64,000 bases of DNA, taken from an uncultured Gammaproteobacteria bacterium. GTDB lineage: Bacteria > Pseudomonadota > Gammaproteobacteria > GCA-001735895. The translations under genes and the position numbers were made by a program. The notes beneath the pieces are model-generated. The model was given only the letters and a program-made list of their open reading frames with translations, had not been told where the DNA came from and did no database searches. The stretch covers positions 133,045 to 197,044 of the forward strand of contig CAMYLU010000004.1 of assembly GCA_947259485.1 (NCBI GenBank), read 5' to 3'. This document shows, piece by piece, positions 16,331 through 26,008 of the stretch (its first letter is position 1; the number at the start of each line of letters is the position of its first letter).

Positions 16331-19147
16331 GTGAAACCTATCGAAGCAAATTTAACGGGTGCCAGGGCTTATCGTGCGCTGTTATCGATGGCATTCGAGA
16401 ACAAGATGTACTTTGTCGTCGCGATTATCGGTATGGTCATTTTTGCCGCGTCGGACGCTGCTTTTGCCTACCTTATGAAACCATTAATGGATGATGGTTT
16501 TATAAATCGCGACCCAACGACAATAAAGCTCATACCGGTTGCAATAGTATTGATTTTTGCTGTCCGAATGGTTGCTATATTCATGCGTAGCTACTGCATG
16601 AGTTATATCGGGCGCAATGTCATCAATAATCTGCGTAAAATGATGTTCGAGAAACTATTGACGCTGACCAGTGATGAGTATGATCAGGCATCCACCGCGA
16701 CCATCGTCACACGCTTCTCGTACGATGTTGAGCAGGTTGCCAAGGCGGTTTCAAGCTCGCTGACGGCATTTATCCAGGATAGCCTGCGAATCGTCGTGTT
16801 ACTGGGATACATGGTCTGGTTGAACTGGCAGCTGACCGCGATATTTTTAATAGCTGGCCCGATTGTGTTCCTGATCGTGGTGCGCATATCCGGGCGCTTT
16901 CGCAGCATTAGCCGGAGGATTCAGCAATCCATGGGTGGGGTCACCCAGGTGGCTCAGGAAGTTATCGATGCTAACCGAATAGTAAAGATTTTTGGTGGCG
17001 ATGAATTCGAGCGCAACAAGTTCCACAAAGTTAACCAGAGCAATCTCAAATTACATTTGAAAATGACGATAACACAAGCGATCAGCATGCCGCTTATTCA
17101 ACTGGTTGTTGCCGTCGCATTTGCCGCTATCGTCGCATTTGCGACCTCGGAGACTATGCACACACTCATCAGCCCGGGCGATTTCGTGTCTTTCATTTTT
17201 GCGATGACGATGCTGCTTGCGCCGATGCGAGTCCTGTCTTCGATTAACGCCAGTATTCAAAAAGGTATAGCGGCTGGCGAAAGCGTGTTCGAGTTTACCT
17301 CACTCGAGAACGAACATAACGAAGGAGAGCTGCAACTGGACCATGCCGAGGGCCGGTTAAGTTTTGACAAGGTCGTGTTGTGCTATCGACGTAGCGATCA
17401 ACGCGTTCTCGATGAGATCAGTTTCGAAGTAAAACCGGAACAGACCGTGGCGATCGTGGGTCGTTCCGGAAGTGGCAAGTCCAGCCTGGTTAATCTTATT
17501 CCTCGCCTCTATGAATATGACAGCGGTGAAGTGCTTCTGGATGGTGAGCGGATCGATAAGTACCGCATCGCTGACTTAAGACGTCAGATCGCCTATGTTG
17601 GTCAGGATGTAAGGCTGTTCAACGATACCATTCGCAACAATATTGCCTACGGTATCGCTGATCAGGTCGATGAGGACCAGATTGTTGAAGCTGCAAAACA
17701 GGCCCATGCCTGGGAGTTTATTGCAGAAATGCCGGACCAGCTCGATACCGAAGTTGGTGAACGCGGTGTTCTGTTGTCGGGAGGGCAGCGTCAACGGATA
17801 GCAATTGCCCGGGCACTACTCAAGGATGCGCCGATCCTGATTCTTGACGAGGCGACTTCCGCGCTCGACACCGAATCTGAACGCTATATTCAGCACGCGA
17901 TGGAACATTTGATGCAAAATCGAACCACGCTGGTAATCGCGCATCGGCTGTCGACCATTGAGCACGCGGACCATATCCTGGTAATGGACCAGGGTAAAAT
18001 TGTCGAACAGGGTACCCATGCCGAGCTGCTGGATAGCAATGGAATATATTCGAAACTGCACTCGATGCAATTCCGGGACGGTGGGGATGCCGAAATACAG
18101 CCGAGTACGCGGCCAAAAATTATTCGTTCCTCGGTTCTCAACAAGTCCTTGATGCAACATTGGGTCAGCTTGTCGACGCAAAGAAGACAGGGCTGGTGGC
18201 TATGGTCGTTGAATCCACTATCCCTGTTATTGATGCCGTTATCCCTGGTCTATTACGTAATCACCATTCTGCGCCGACTGGGATACCGATTGCGGATTAT
18301 TAGATCCACCAGGCTCCCCGTTACTACAATTGTCGTTGGAAACATCACCCTGGGTGGTAATGGTAAGACACCAATTGTGGTGGCGCTTTATCATTTCCTG
18401 AAAGACAAGGGATATCAACCCGCTATTATTACTCGCGGCTATAAAAGTGGTAATGAGAAAAGTATCCAGGTCTTGCACAATGGCCTTACACGCAGTGAAG
18501 TTGGAGACGAGGCCAACATGATGTCCGAGGTCTGCAATTGTCCCATCGGAGTTGGCGCTAACCGGGTTGCCGCGGCAAAGCAAATACTGGAACAATTTCC
18601 TGATACCGATATCATACTATCCGACGACGGGCTGCAGCATTACGCATTAAAGCGCGACATCGAGATCGCGGTTTCTCGATATCTTTCGCTTGGCAACGGA
18701 CTAATGCTGCCAGCCGGACCGTTACGTGAGCCACGTGGTCGCCTGAAGCGAGTTGATCTCACCATTAACCGGGACGGCGACCAGGTTATCGAATCCCTCG
18801 GCAAGGTATGGAACCTGGCGCAGCCTGAAAAGACGAAGCATATCAGCGAGTTCATGGGCCGGCAGGTACACGCATTGGCAGGTATTGGTTTCCCCGAAAT
18901 ATTTTTTGCCAGCCTGGTGCAGATGGGTATCGATGTCATCGAGCATGAATTTCCGGACCATCACGAATTCAGTGCCCAGGATTTGAATCTGAAACCTGAA
19001 CTGCCGATACTGGTCACGCACAAAGATGCGGTAAAATTAAAGGGCATCGCGCGCGAGAATCTGTGGGTAGTTCCACTTGATATCGAGTTTAGCGAAGCGC
19101 TGAGTAATCAGATTTTAGAGTTACTGGAGAGTCGTCATCATGGATAA
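16331..19147 (+). CDS. msbA-lpxK: MsbA-LpxK fusion: lipid A flippase joined to lipid A 4'-kinase
   Basis: One open frame of 938 residues holds two complete enzymes. Residues 1-580 are MsbA, the ABC flippase for lipid A-core: six membrane helices, Walker A GRSGSGKS (377-384), LSGGQ (482-486), Walker B ILILDE (502-507) and a normal MsbA ending ([10 protein letters not shown]). After a linker of about 25 residues, residues 608-938 are LpxK: the N-terminal membrane helix ([20 protein letters not shown]), the P-loop GGNGKT (675-680, threonine of the usual GGTGKT replaced by asparagine) and DDGLQHY (765-771) with LPAGPLREP. No hidden stop, start or frameshift is visible at the joint. The GTG start has a GGGGCAGG site. 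Both active domains would face the cytoplasm. Confidence 0.93.
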   Translation: MKPIEANLTGARAYRALLSMAFENKMYFVVAIIGMVIFAASDAAFAYLMKPLMDDGFINRDPTTIKLIPVAIVLIFAVRMVAIFMRSYCMSYIGRNVINNLRKMMFEKLLTLTSDEYDQASTATIVTRFSYDVEQVAKAVSSSLTAFIQDSLRIVVLLGYMVWLNWQLTAIFLIAGPIVFLIVVRISGRFRSISRRIQQSMGGVTQVAQEVIDANRIVKIFGGDEFERNKFHKVNQSNLKLHLKMTITQAISMPLIQLVVAVAFAAIVAFATSETMHTLISPGDFVSFIFAMTMLLAPMRVLSSINASIQKGIAAGESVFEFTSLENEHNEGELQLDHAEGRLSFDKVVLCYRRSDQRVLDEISFEVKPEQTVAIVGRSGSGKSSLVNLIPRLYEYDSGEVLLDGERIDKYRIADLRRQIAYVGQDVRLFNDTIRNNIAYGIADQVDEDQIVEAAKQAHAWEFIAEMPDQLDTEVGERGVLLSGGQRQRIAIARALLKDAPILILDEATSALDTESERYIQHAMEHLMQNRTTLVIAHRLSTIEHADHILVMDQGKIVEQGTHAELLDSNGIYSKLHSMQFRDGGDAEIQPSTRPKIIRSSVLNKSLMQHWVSLSTQRRQGWWLWSLNPLSLLLMPLSLVYYVITILRRLGYRLRIIRSTRLPVTTIVVGNITLGGNGKTPIVVALYHFLKDKGYQPAIITRGYKSGNEKSIQVLHNGLTRSEVGDEANMMSEVCNCPIGVGANRVAAAKQILEQFPDTDIILSDDGLQHYALKRDIEIAVSRYLSLGNGLMLPAGPLREPRGRLKRVDLTINRDGDQVIESLGKVWNLAQPEKTKHISEFMGRQVHALAGIGFPEIFFASLVQMGIDVIEHEFPDHHEFSAQDLNLKPELPILVTHKDAVKLKGIARENLWVVPLDIEFSEALSNQILELLESRHHG

Positions 19148-19328
19148 ACATTTACTGGATATACTGGTTGACCCGGTTACCAAGGGACCGTTGATTTATG
19201 ATAAGAAAAAACAGGAATTGATTTCGCGAGCCTCGCGACTTGCTTACCCGATCCGCGATGGAATCCCGGTGATGCTGCCTGAGGAAGCCCGCGAGCTCAG
19301 TAGTGACGAGATCGAGGCACTGCGATAA
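19140..19328 (+). CDS. ycaR: Trm112-family small protein (YcaR-like)
   Basis: A 62-residue protein matching the YcaR/Trm112 pattern: [47 protein letters not shown]. The zinc cysteines of some relatives are replaced (DPVT for CP-x-C), as in E. coli YcaR. It overlaps the end of the msbA-lpxK gene by eight bases and is followed by kdsB, the conserved lpxK-ycaR-kdsB order. Its role is unproven; it may assist a neighbouring enzyme or methyltransferase. Confidence 0.88.
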   Translation: MDKHLLDILVDPVTKGPLIYDKKKQELISRASRLAYPIRDGIPVMLPEEARELSSDEIEALR

Positions 19329-19332
19329 TTAC

Positions 19333-20073
19333 ATGACCGCCGATTTTCGCATCGTGATACCGGCACGTTATGCCTCGTCGCGCCTGCCTGGAAAACCCTT
19401 GCGACCGATTCGCGGGAAATCGATGATTGAATGGGTTTATCGAGCGGCACAGCAGGCTAGTGCGACGGAGGTTATAGTCGCAACCGATGACCAACGGATA
19501 GTTGATGTCGTCGAAGGATTTGGCGGACAGGCCTGTATGACCGACGGTTCACACCGCAGCGGCACTGATCGCATTCTCGAAGTTACCCGCAAGCTGAACT
19601 GGAGCAAGGATAGTATCGTTGTCAATTTACAGGGTGATGAGCCCTTGATGCCGGCGGTCAATATAACCCAGGTTGCAGCTAACCTGGCATCAAGGGAATG
19701 CTCCATGGCAACCCTGCACCAGACAATCGACGCCAACGAAGCCCAGGACCCTAACCTGGTTAAACTGGTTCATGATCAACACGGCCAGGCACTATATTTC
19801 AGTCGTTCAGTCATTCCCTATAATCGTACTGGTGAGGTCGGGCAATACTGCGGCCATATCGGTATCTATGCTTACCGGGTGGAGTTTATCGAAATCTTTA
19901 GTGAGCTGGCACCCTGCGAACTGGAAATCATGGAATCGCTCGAACAGCTGCGCGCACTATATAATGGCTACTCCATCCACAGCGAAATTGCACGCGCAAT
20001 ACCAGGGCCAGGTATCGACACCGAAGAGGATCTGGCACGTGTCGAAAAATTGATGGAGTCGAGACCAGCGTGA
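19333..20073 (+). CDS. kdsB: CMP-KDO synthetase
   Basis: 3-deoxy-manno-octulosonate cytidylyltransferase, which activates KDO with CTP for addition to lipid A. The 246 residues show the family motifs IVIPARYASSRLPGKPL, VIVATDDQRI, HRSGTDRI, VVNLQGDEPL and the GIYAY stretch. I use the ATG at 19333; a frame opening at 19303 adds ten residues that are not family-like and overlaps the ycaR gene. It completes a lipid A/KDO block with msbA-lpxK. Confidence 0.94.
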   Translation: MTADFRIVIPARYASSRLPGKPLRPIRGKSMIEWVYRAAQQASATEVIVATDDQRIVDVVEGFGGQACMTDGSHRSGTDRILEVTRKLNWSKDSIVVNLQGDEPLMPAVNITQVAANLASRECSMATLHQTIDANEAQDPNLVKLVHDQHGQALYFSRSVIPYNRTGEVGQYCGHIGIYAYRVEFIEIFSELAPCELEIMESLEQLRALYNGYSIHSEIARAIPGPGIDTEEDLARVEKLMESRPA

Positions 20074-20669
20074 AATACCAATGGAAGCTGGCAAAACACC
20101 TGACGCTGTTCGAAAAATACTTCAAGCTGGATGAGTACAGCATTACCCACGAATTATTTGGTGGAGGCTTCAGCCCAGTAATTACACGTGAAATTTTCGA
20201 ACGCGGAACCGTGGTCGCGGTGCTGCCATACGATCCCTTGCGTGCAAAAGTGGTATTAATCGAGCAGTTCAGGGCCGGTGCAATCGATGATACCGATGGA
20301 CCCTGGTTAATTGAATGCGTCGCCGGTGTCATCGAAGCTGGAGAGTCAGAGCCGACAGTGGCGTTACGCGAATGCGAGGAAGAGGCGGGTTGCACCATCA
20401 GTGACCTGGAAACGATCAGCCGCTATTACGTGAGCCCTGGTGGTACTAGCGAACACTGCAGTCTTTTCTGTGGCATCGTCGACAGTAAAGGCGTGGGTGG
20501 TATCCACGGGCTGCCTCATGAGCATGAAGACATTCGTGTCATGGTCATCGATGCCGCGCAGGCTTACGCCTGGGTGCGTGAGGGTAATATCCGGTCTTCC
20601 GCGACCGTTATCGCGCTGCAGTGGCTGGAGCTAAACCAGGCCAGAATAAACGAACGCTATTCGAGCTAG
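20070..20669 (+). CDS. nudF: ADP-ribose pyrophosphatase, Nudix family (NudF/TrgB type)
   Basis: A 199-residue Nudix hydrolase with the complete Nudix box at residues 86-108 (GVIEAGESEPTVALRECEEEAG) and the upstream VVLIEQFRAGA typical of ADP-ribose pyrophosphatases. It hydrolyses ADP-ribose to AMP and ribose 5-phosphate. The GTG start overlaps the kdsB stop by four bases (GTGA), indicating cotranscription with the lipid A block, though no functional link is known. Confidence 0.88.
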   Translation: MKYQWKLAKHLTLFEKYFKLDEYSITHELFGGGFSPVITREIFERGTVVAVLPYDPLRAKVVLIEQFRAGAIDDTDGPWLIECVAGVIEAGESEPTVALRECEEEAGCTISDLETISRYYVSPGGTSEHCSLFCGIVDSKGVGGIHGLPHEHEDIRVMVIDAAQAYAWVREGNIRSSATVIALQWLELNQARINERYSS

Positions 20670-20754
20670 AAAGCAGTAACTATCGCGATCATGCCGACAG
20701 TACCAGCAACGATGGTATGGGGCAGGGCAATATTATAGTCTGACTCGGAAATGC

Positions 20755-22455
20755 TTAATAAATAAAACTAAGAAATAAATAGCCAGCAAGGAATATCGCT
20801 ACCCACATCGCCATGCTGCCAGCAGGGCGAGCGCTTGTGAGCAAGCCGGTGGGCACATGGTAGATTCCGGAAAGATAGTGCAGGCATTGGTGTAATCTTG
20901 TAACAAAGGCCCGGCGTAAAGCGCCATCCAGTTTCCATGTGGTCGCGAACAGGCTTTGTATCGCAACCGGGAAAAGGCGACGATAAAACCACTCCACGTC
21001 CAGGTTGGTAGAGTGTAGTTCGGGGGGATACATGCCTTTGAGGTTGAGCCAGACGAAGGCTAGCGCCGAGAAAAACAGTAGCTGGGTCTGTGCCAGCACG
21101 TGAGTCGCGTCATAGGGGTTATATCCGGTGTCGTAGGGCAGCAGGGAGTACAAAGCGGCGGGATAGACGCCAATTCCGATACACAAAACTGCTGCGATCA
21201 ACATCGCTAATAACATGTTGTTGGGTGGATCGCTTACCCGAAGGCCCGAGTCATGCGCAAAGAAAGCGAAATAGGGGATCTTGATACCGGCATGATGAAA
21301 AACACCCGCGGAAGCAAATAACAGCATTAACCATATCCAGTCATAACCGTTTTCCAGGGCAGCGGACATCACCATCGATTTGCTGACGAAACCGCTGAAT
21401 AACGGGAAGGCCGAAATAGAGGCTGCCCCGACGATGCACAATACCGTGGTTTTCGGCATGGTTTTGTATAGTCCGCCGAGGTCGGAGCCGTTCATGCGCC
21501 CTGTCATATGCAATACCGCTCCCATCGTCATAAACAGCAGGCCCTTGAAGATGACATCGTTAAACGCATGTGAAACAGCGCCATTGATAGCGAGCGCTGT
21601 GCCAATACCGACTCCGACAACCATAAATCCCACCTGGTTGATCAGGCTGTAGGCCAACACCCGGCGCAGGTCATTTTCGATCACGGCAAAGAAAATCGGG
21701 AAACAGGTCATGGCCGCACCGATATAAACCAGTAGCTCGGTCCCAGGATATGCACGTGCTAACGAATAGACGGCAACCTTGGTGGTAAACGCGCTGAGAA
21801 TAACCGTGCCCGTGACAGTGGCTTCAGGGTATGCATCGGTGAGCCAGTTGTGAGCAAAGGGGAAGGCGCACTTAATGCCAAAGGCGATAAAAATCAGCCA
21901 TCCGGCAATACCGGTTAAGCCGATAAATCCGAATTCTAAAGTACCGTTTTCGGCGGCATAAAACAGCGCACCTATCAGAAGGATGACGCCTGATAACACC
22001 TGAATAATAAGATAACGCATTCCGGCTTGATAAGAACGCCTGGTTCTGCGCGCCCAGATAAGAAATACCGAGGTAAATGCGAGGAATTCCCAGAACACAA
22101 ATAAAGTCAATAAATCGCCAGCGAAAACGGCGCCAAGACCACTGCCTGCATACATTAAAGCAGCCACTTGTTGAATGGTGTCGCGTACATGCAGGGAGTA
22201 AATAATGGCAATAAACGCGGCTATGTGAAATACATAGCCGAACATCAGGCTGAGCTTGTCAACCCGGTAAGGGGTGAGCTGATAATCGAAAAAAGCGAAT
22301 TGTAAATGAACGCCTTCGGGTACCATCCAGAGATGGAGCGCACTCACCACGGGTATTGCCACCATGATCGCACCGCGCAAAGTTCCACGGGTAACCGCGG
22401 CAATCAGTGCGCCGATAAAGAAAGGCAGGAAAGGAGGTACTTCAAGCGTCCACAT
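20755..22455 (-). CDS. Mrp-type antiporter D-like subunit (last gene of the operon)
   Basis: A 566-residue integral membrane protein of the proton-conducting NuoN/MrpD family, with about 14-16 helices. Family marks are the lysine/glutamate helices GDLLTLFVFWEFLAFTSVFLIW, FIAFGIKCAFPFAHNWLTDAYPEA (key lysine) and NDLRRVLAYSLINQVGFMVVGVG. I use the ATG at 22455, which has an AGGTGG site; the ATG at 22488 overlaps the previous gene more. It extends about 60 residues beyond a plain MrpD. It should help couple Na+ or K+ export to proton entry. Confidence 0.85.
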   Translation of the reverse strand: MWTLEVPPFLPFFIGALIAAVTRGTLRGAIMVAIPVVSALHLWMVPEGVHLQFAFFDYQLTPYRVDKLSLMFGYVFHIAAFIAIIYSLHVRDTIQQVAALMYAGSGLGAVFAGDLLTLFVFWEFLAFTSVFLIWARRTRRSYQAGMRYLIIQVLSGVILLIGALFYAAENGTLEFGFIGLTGIAGWLIFIAFGIKCAFPFAHNWLTDAYPEATVTGTVILSAFTTKVAVYSLARAYPGTELLVYIGAAMTCFPIFFAVIENDLRRVLAYSLINQVGFMVVGVGIGTALAINGAVSHAFNDVIFKGLLFMTMGAVLHMTGRMNGSDLGGLYKTMPKTTVLCIVGAASISAFPLFSGFVSKSMVMSAALENGYDWIWLMLLFASAGVFHHAGIKIPYFAFFAHDSGLRVSDPPNNMLLAMLIAAVLCIGIGVYPAALYSLLPYDTGYNPYDATHVLAQTQLLFFSALAFVWLNLKGMYPPELHSTNLDVEWFYRRLFPVAIQSLFATTWKLDGALRRAFVTRLHQCLHYLSGIYHVPTGLLTSARPAGSMAMWVAIFLAGYLFLSFIY

Positions 22456-22750
22456 CGTGGCCACCTGAATCTGCACTATGCTTTCCATTTAGGTCTGCTT
22501 CGCCTTCGTCATAGTAGTCTTCCGAACGCATTAGAAAAGTACGCATCCATTTAGCCACTAGCACCAGGATGACGCAGCCGACAAAACCGTAAACAGGATA
22601 AAATCCCCAAAGACTTTCCCAGCTATGCAGTACGTGACGATGGATCACAAAGTCGAGCGCAAAAAGCAGCACGCAACACCCATAAAGAACATATAAAACA
22701 CGTTTCACATTATTGGGCTTATCAAAAAAATATTGCTTCTCGTTTTCCAT
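22442..22750 (-). CDS. Small two-helix membrane protein inside the Mrp operon
   Basis: A 102-residue protein with two hydrophobic helices (YVLYGCCVLLFALDFVI and GFVGCVILVLVAKWM) separated by an aromatic loop, and a charged, histidine-containing tail rich in acidic residues. It lies between two D-type antiporter genes, starts 10 bases after the previous gene and overlaps the next by 14 bases, so it is certainly cotranscribed. I do not recognise a named family; an accessory role in the antiporter complex is inference. Confidence 0.7.
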   Translation of the reverse strand: MENEKQYFFDKPNNVKRVLYVLYGCCVLLFALDFVIHRHVLHSWESLWGFYPVYGFVGCVILVLVAKWMRTFLMRSEDYYDEGEADLNGKHSADSGGHDVDA

Positions 22751-22760
22751 AAGTTAATCC

Positions 22761-25646
22761 CTATGTAGCCAAAATGGCCTTGGCCAGTTCATATAAGGGT
22801 TGCGGATATACAAAAAGAACCAGGCAGCCCAGCGTGGTAATACTCAAGGCAATTAATGAAGGTAACGGAGCTTCTATTATCCCGGCGCGAGAAAAGGGCG
22901 TCTTGTCTCCGGAGAAAAATGCATGAAAAGGTATGGGTAAAAGATAAGCGATATTTAGCAATGAACTAATCATTAACGCCGCCATCAGAATCCACTGCTC
23001 CGCCTCCAGCGTACCCATCAACAGGAACCACTTGCTCCAGGTACCACCGGCGGGTGGAACGCCAATGATGCCGAGGCTGGCGATAAAAAATGCTGCCATG
23101 GTGATCGGCATTTGTTTACCAAGGCCGCGCATTTCACTGATGTTTGATTTATGCGCGGCAACCAGAATGGCGCCGGCGCAGAAAAACAGGGTAATTTTTC
23201 CGAAAGCATGCATGGCGATATGCATCGAGCTGCCAATAACCCCCGCCGAGGTAGCCAGCAGTGCTCCGACAGTGACATAGCCCAGTTGACTCACGGTTGA
23301 GTAGGCCAGTCTGGCTTTTAAGTTATCTTGGCGCATGGCTACCAGCGAAGCCAGTAATACGGATGCGCCCGCCAGATAAAGCAGGAACTGGGTAGTTGGC
23401 AGCACCGACAACAAATCAATGCCAAAGATAAATACACACACTTTTAACACGGTGAACACGCCGGCTTTTACCACGGCTACCGCATGCAACAGTGCGCTAA
23501 CGGGTGTTGGCGCGACCATCGCCGCAGGTAACCAGCGATGAAAAGGCATAATTGCGGCCTTGCCAATGCCAAATATAAACAGGATCAATATCGCACCTGC
23601 GACCGTGGTATTGACGTTAGCCTCAAATACGCCGCCGGGTTGAAAGTCCAGGGTGCCGGCCACAACCCAGGTAGTGATTACGGCCAGTAGAAAAAATGCA
23701 ATCGAGGTGCTCAGTAAAATACCAAGGTATATTCGCCCGCCTTTTTTGGCTTCCGCAGTCCCGGCATGGGTGACCAGTGGATAGGTGGACAGGGTCAGCA
23801 CTTCGTAAAAAATAAATAGCGTGAACAGGTTTGCCGCGAAAGCAATACCCATCACACTGCCGATTGCAATGGCGAAGCAGGCGTAGAAGCGGGTTTGATT
23901 CTGTTCGTGATGGCTGCGCATATAGCCAATAGAGTAGACCGTCGTGATGATCCAGAGAAAACTGGCAACTAAAGCGAAAAGCATTCCAAGCGGTTCAATG
24001 GCAAAACTCAACTGTAATCCAGGCACCAGTTGCCACCATTGCACACTGATCACTTCTCCCTGATTGAGGCCCTGGTAGAGGTTAACTACAAAATAGAACA
24101 CTACCAGGCTGGTACCAATCGTCACGGCCTCGCGGAGATTCGGCCGGCGCCCCGCGGCCACGATTCCGACCGTTGCCAGGAGGGGCAGGACGATGCTGAG
24201 CTGTAGCATAGCCTCGAGAGAGAGGATCATGGGCTCACTCCAAACAGGCTTTGCGCCGCCGCCTGGGCCACCTGGACCCAGGAATCCCAGCGGCGCTTCT
24301 GCGACGGCCTCTCTGCCAGCCGGGGGCTCATTAAAATAGGCGGTTTCGACGATACGCCAGACATAAACGATAGCCAACAATGAACCGAAAAGTACGAGCA
24401 CCGCGACTGGCCACCAACCATTTTCAAGGGCAGCCAGAACCAGGTACCATTTGCTGACAAAGCCCACGGTTAGTGGTACCCCGATCAAGCTTAAACCACC
24501 CAACACTATAGCTGCCATGGTAAAGGGCATCTGTCGGCCTAAACCCTGAAACTGGTTCAATTGCGCACTGCCGATACGGTACATCACTGCACCCAGGGCC
24601 AGGAACAAGGCACTCTTCATCAAGGCGTGATTAAACAGGTGCAACAGGGTTGCCATAAGACCCGTTGTTGTACCGATACTGAAACCAACGATCATGTAGC
24701 CAATCTGGGCGACACTGGAGTAGGCAAATAAATGTTTCACATTTTTTTGAAAAATGGCCGTCGTCGAGGCGGCGAAAATTCCCAATAACCCAAGTATTAC
24801 GAAGATGGTTTGTAAAGGCACCGTGGTGAAGGAAAACGAAATTCCGAAAATCGAAAAGGTAAAGCGGATTAGCAAATACACGGCAACCTTGGTAGAAGTG
24901 GCAGCCAGCACTGCCGTTACCACCGAGGGTGCATAGGCGTAGGCATTCGGTAACCATCGATGCAGGGGAAACAGGGCAACTTTCAGGCAAACACCGACGA
25001 TAATAAAGGCGTAGGCAGCAAATACGGTTCGCGTTTGTGCGACCTCAGGCAGACGCCTGGATAAATCGTCCATATTCAGCGTACCGGTCATTTGATACAT
25101 CAGGCCGATACCAATCAGGATGAAAGTGGCGCCAATGGTACCCATGATCAAATACTGGTAGGCGGCCCAGAGGGCGCGCCGGTCTTCACCCAGGGCGATT
25201 AAAGAGTAGGCCGCAAGCGAGGATATTTCGAGGAAAACAAAAACGTTAAAGGCGTCACCGGTTATTACCACGCCAACCAACCCGGCCAGGGAAAGCAGGT
25301 ACAGAACGTAAAACAGGGTGTGTCGATCTTGCGGAATTTCTTTTTCTATGCTGGTGCGGGCAGCCAGCAGTACCACGGTGCTGATACTCGAGACTATGAG
25401 TAAAAGATAGGCATTGAGATGATCAATGCGGTACTCGATTCCCCAGGGTGCGCTCCAGCCACCCATCTCGTAGACGATCGTACCCGTGGCCATGACCTGT
25501 TGCAGCAGAGCAATACTCACCAGCATTGTCGATCCGCTGGCGATTAGACTGAAAAGCCAGGCTAACAGGGGTCGACTCAGAAACAGGCAAAGCGGTGCGG
25601 ACAGCAGCGGTAATATGACCGCCAAAGCAGGCAGTTGCACTAACAC
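22761..25646 (-). CDS. mrpD: Double Mrp D-type antiporter subunit, probably fused by a frameshifting deletion
   Basis: One frame of 961 residues contains two NuoN/MrpD-like proteins. Residues 1-450 are an MrpD (GDAFNVFVFLEISSLAAYSLIA, LKVALFPLHRWLPNAYAYAP) that stops at the usual EAPL motif and lacks its last helix. Residues 473-961 are a complete second one beginning at a Met with its own GGAG site (24230; FGIGKAAIMPFHRWLPAAMVAP). The glycine/proline-rich joint GFLGPGGPGGGAKPVWSEP is not family-like. In another frame the same DNA encodes a natural-looking MrpD tail (WVQVAQAAAQSLFGVSP) ending in a TGA that overlaps the second start as ATGA. The original state was therefore probably two coupled genes. 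Confidence 0.85.
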   Translation of the reverse strand: MLVQLPALAVILPLLSAPLCLFLSRPLLAWLFSLIASGSTMLVSIALLQQVMATGTIVYEMGGWSAPWGIEYRIDHLNAYLLLIVSSISTVVLLAARTSIEKEIPQDRHTLFYVLYLLSLAGLVGVVITGDAFNVFVFLEISSLAAYSLIALGEDRRALWAAYQYLIMGTIGATFILIGIGLMYQMTGTLNMDDLSRRLPEVAQTRTVFAAYAFIIVGVCLKVALFPLHRWLPNAYAYAPSVVTAVLAATSTKVAVYLLIRFTFSIFGISFSFTTVPLQTIFVILGLLGIFAASTTAIFQKNVKHLFAYSSVAQIGYMIVGFSIGTTTGLMATLLHLFNHALMKSALFLALGAVMYRIGSAQLNQFQGLGRQMPFTMAAIVLGGLSLIGVPLTVGFVSKWYLVLAALENGWWPVAVLVLFGSLLAIVYVWRIVETAYFNEPPAGREAVAEAPLGFLGPGGPGGGAKPVWSEPMILSLEAMLQLSIVLPLLATVGIVAAGRRPNLREAVTIGTSLVVFYFVVNLYQGLNQGEVISVQWWQLVPGLQLSFAIEPLGMLFALVASFLWIITTVYSIGYMRSHHEQNQTRFYACFAIAIGSVMGIAFAANLFTLFIFYEVLTLSTYPLVTHAGTAEAKKGGRIYLGILLSTSIAFFLLAVITTWVVAGTLDFQPGGVFEANVNTTVAGAILILFIFGIGKAAIMPFHRWLPAAMVAPTPVSALLHAVAVVKAGVFTVLKVCVFIFGIDLLSVLPTTQFLLYLAGASVLLASLVAMRQDNLKARLAYSTVSQLGYVTVGALLATSAGVIGSSMHIAMHAFGKITLFFCAGAILVAAHKSNISEMRGLGKQMPITMAAFFIASLGIIGVPPAGGTWSKWFLLMGTLEAEQWILMAALMISSLLNIAYLLPIPFHAFFSGDKTPFSRAGIIEAPLPSLIALSITTLGCLVLFVYPQPLYELAKAILAT

Positions 25647-25993
25647 TCTTGATTGTCCTTGCTCTGAATACTTTCTTCTTCGATGCTTCCATAGGCTTCA
25701 TTGATACGGACAGCCAATGCAAGCCCGAGGGCGACAGTCGCTATGCCAACCACGATCGCGGTCAGAATTAAAACGTGCGGCAGAGGATTCGAGTATCGGC
25801 TTATCCCCTCGGCCAAAATGGGAGCCGAAGCACTCTCGACTTTAGCGATGCTGATATAAAATATGAAAACCGAGGTCTGGAAAATTGTCAGACCAACGAT
25901 TTTCTTGATCAGGTTGCCATGGGCGATAACGATATATAAGCCAATCATCATCAGCACCACGACAACCCAATAGTTATAAAGTCCGAGTATCAT
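25640..25993 (-). CDS. mrpC: Mrp antiporter subunit C (NuoK-like)
   Basis: A 117-residue protein with three helices typical of MnhC/MrpC, homologous to NuoK: YWVVVVLMMIGLYIVIAHGNLIKKIVGLTIFQTSVFIFYIS and DPHVL-like segment NPLPHVLILTAIVVGIATVALGLALAVRI. It forms part of the membrane antiporter complex. The start lies 15 bases after the mrpB-type gene and its end overlaps the following D-subunit gene by seven bases. Confidence 0.9.
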   Translation of the reverse strand: MILGLYNYWVVVVLMMIGLYIVIAHGNLIKKIVGLTIFQTSVFIFYISIAKVESASAPILAEGISRYSNPLPHVLILTAIVVGIATVALGLALAVRINEAYGSIEEESIQSKDNQEC

Positions 25994-26008
25994 TAAACGC
26001 CTTTAATT

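Noticed and set aside
20670-20754. Minus-strand hydrophobic peptide (SDYNIALPHTIVAGTVGM) between the Mrp operon end and nudF
   Set aside because: It has no start codon of its own and only continues a shifted frame of the antiporter gene. It could be a trace of a frameshifted tail but there is not enough to call it a gene.
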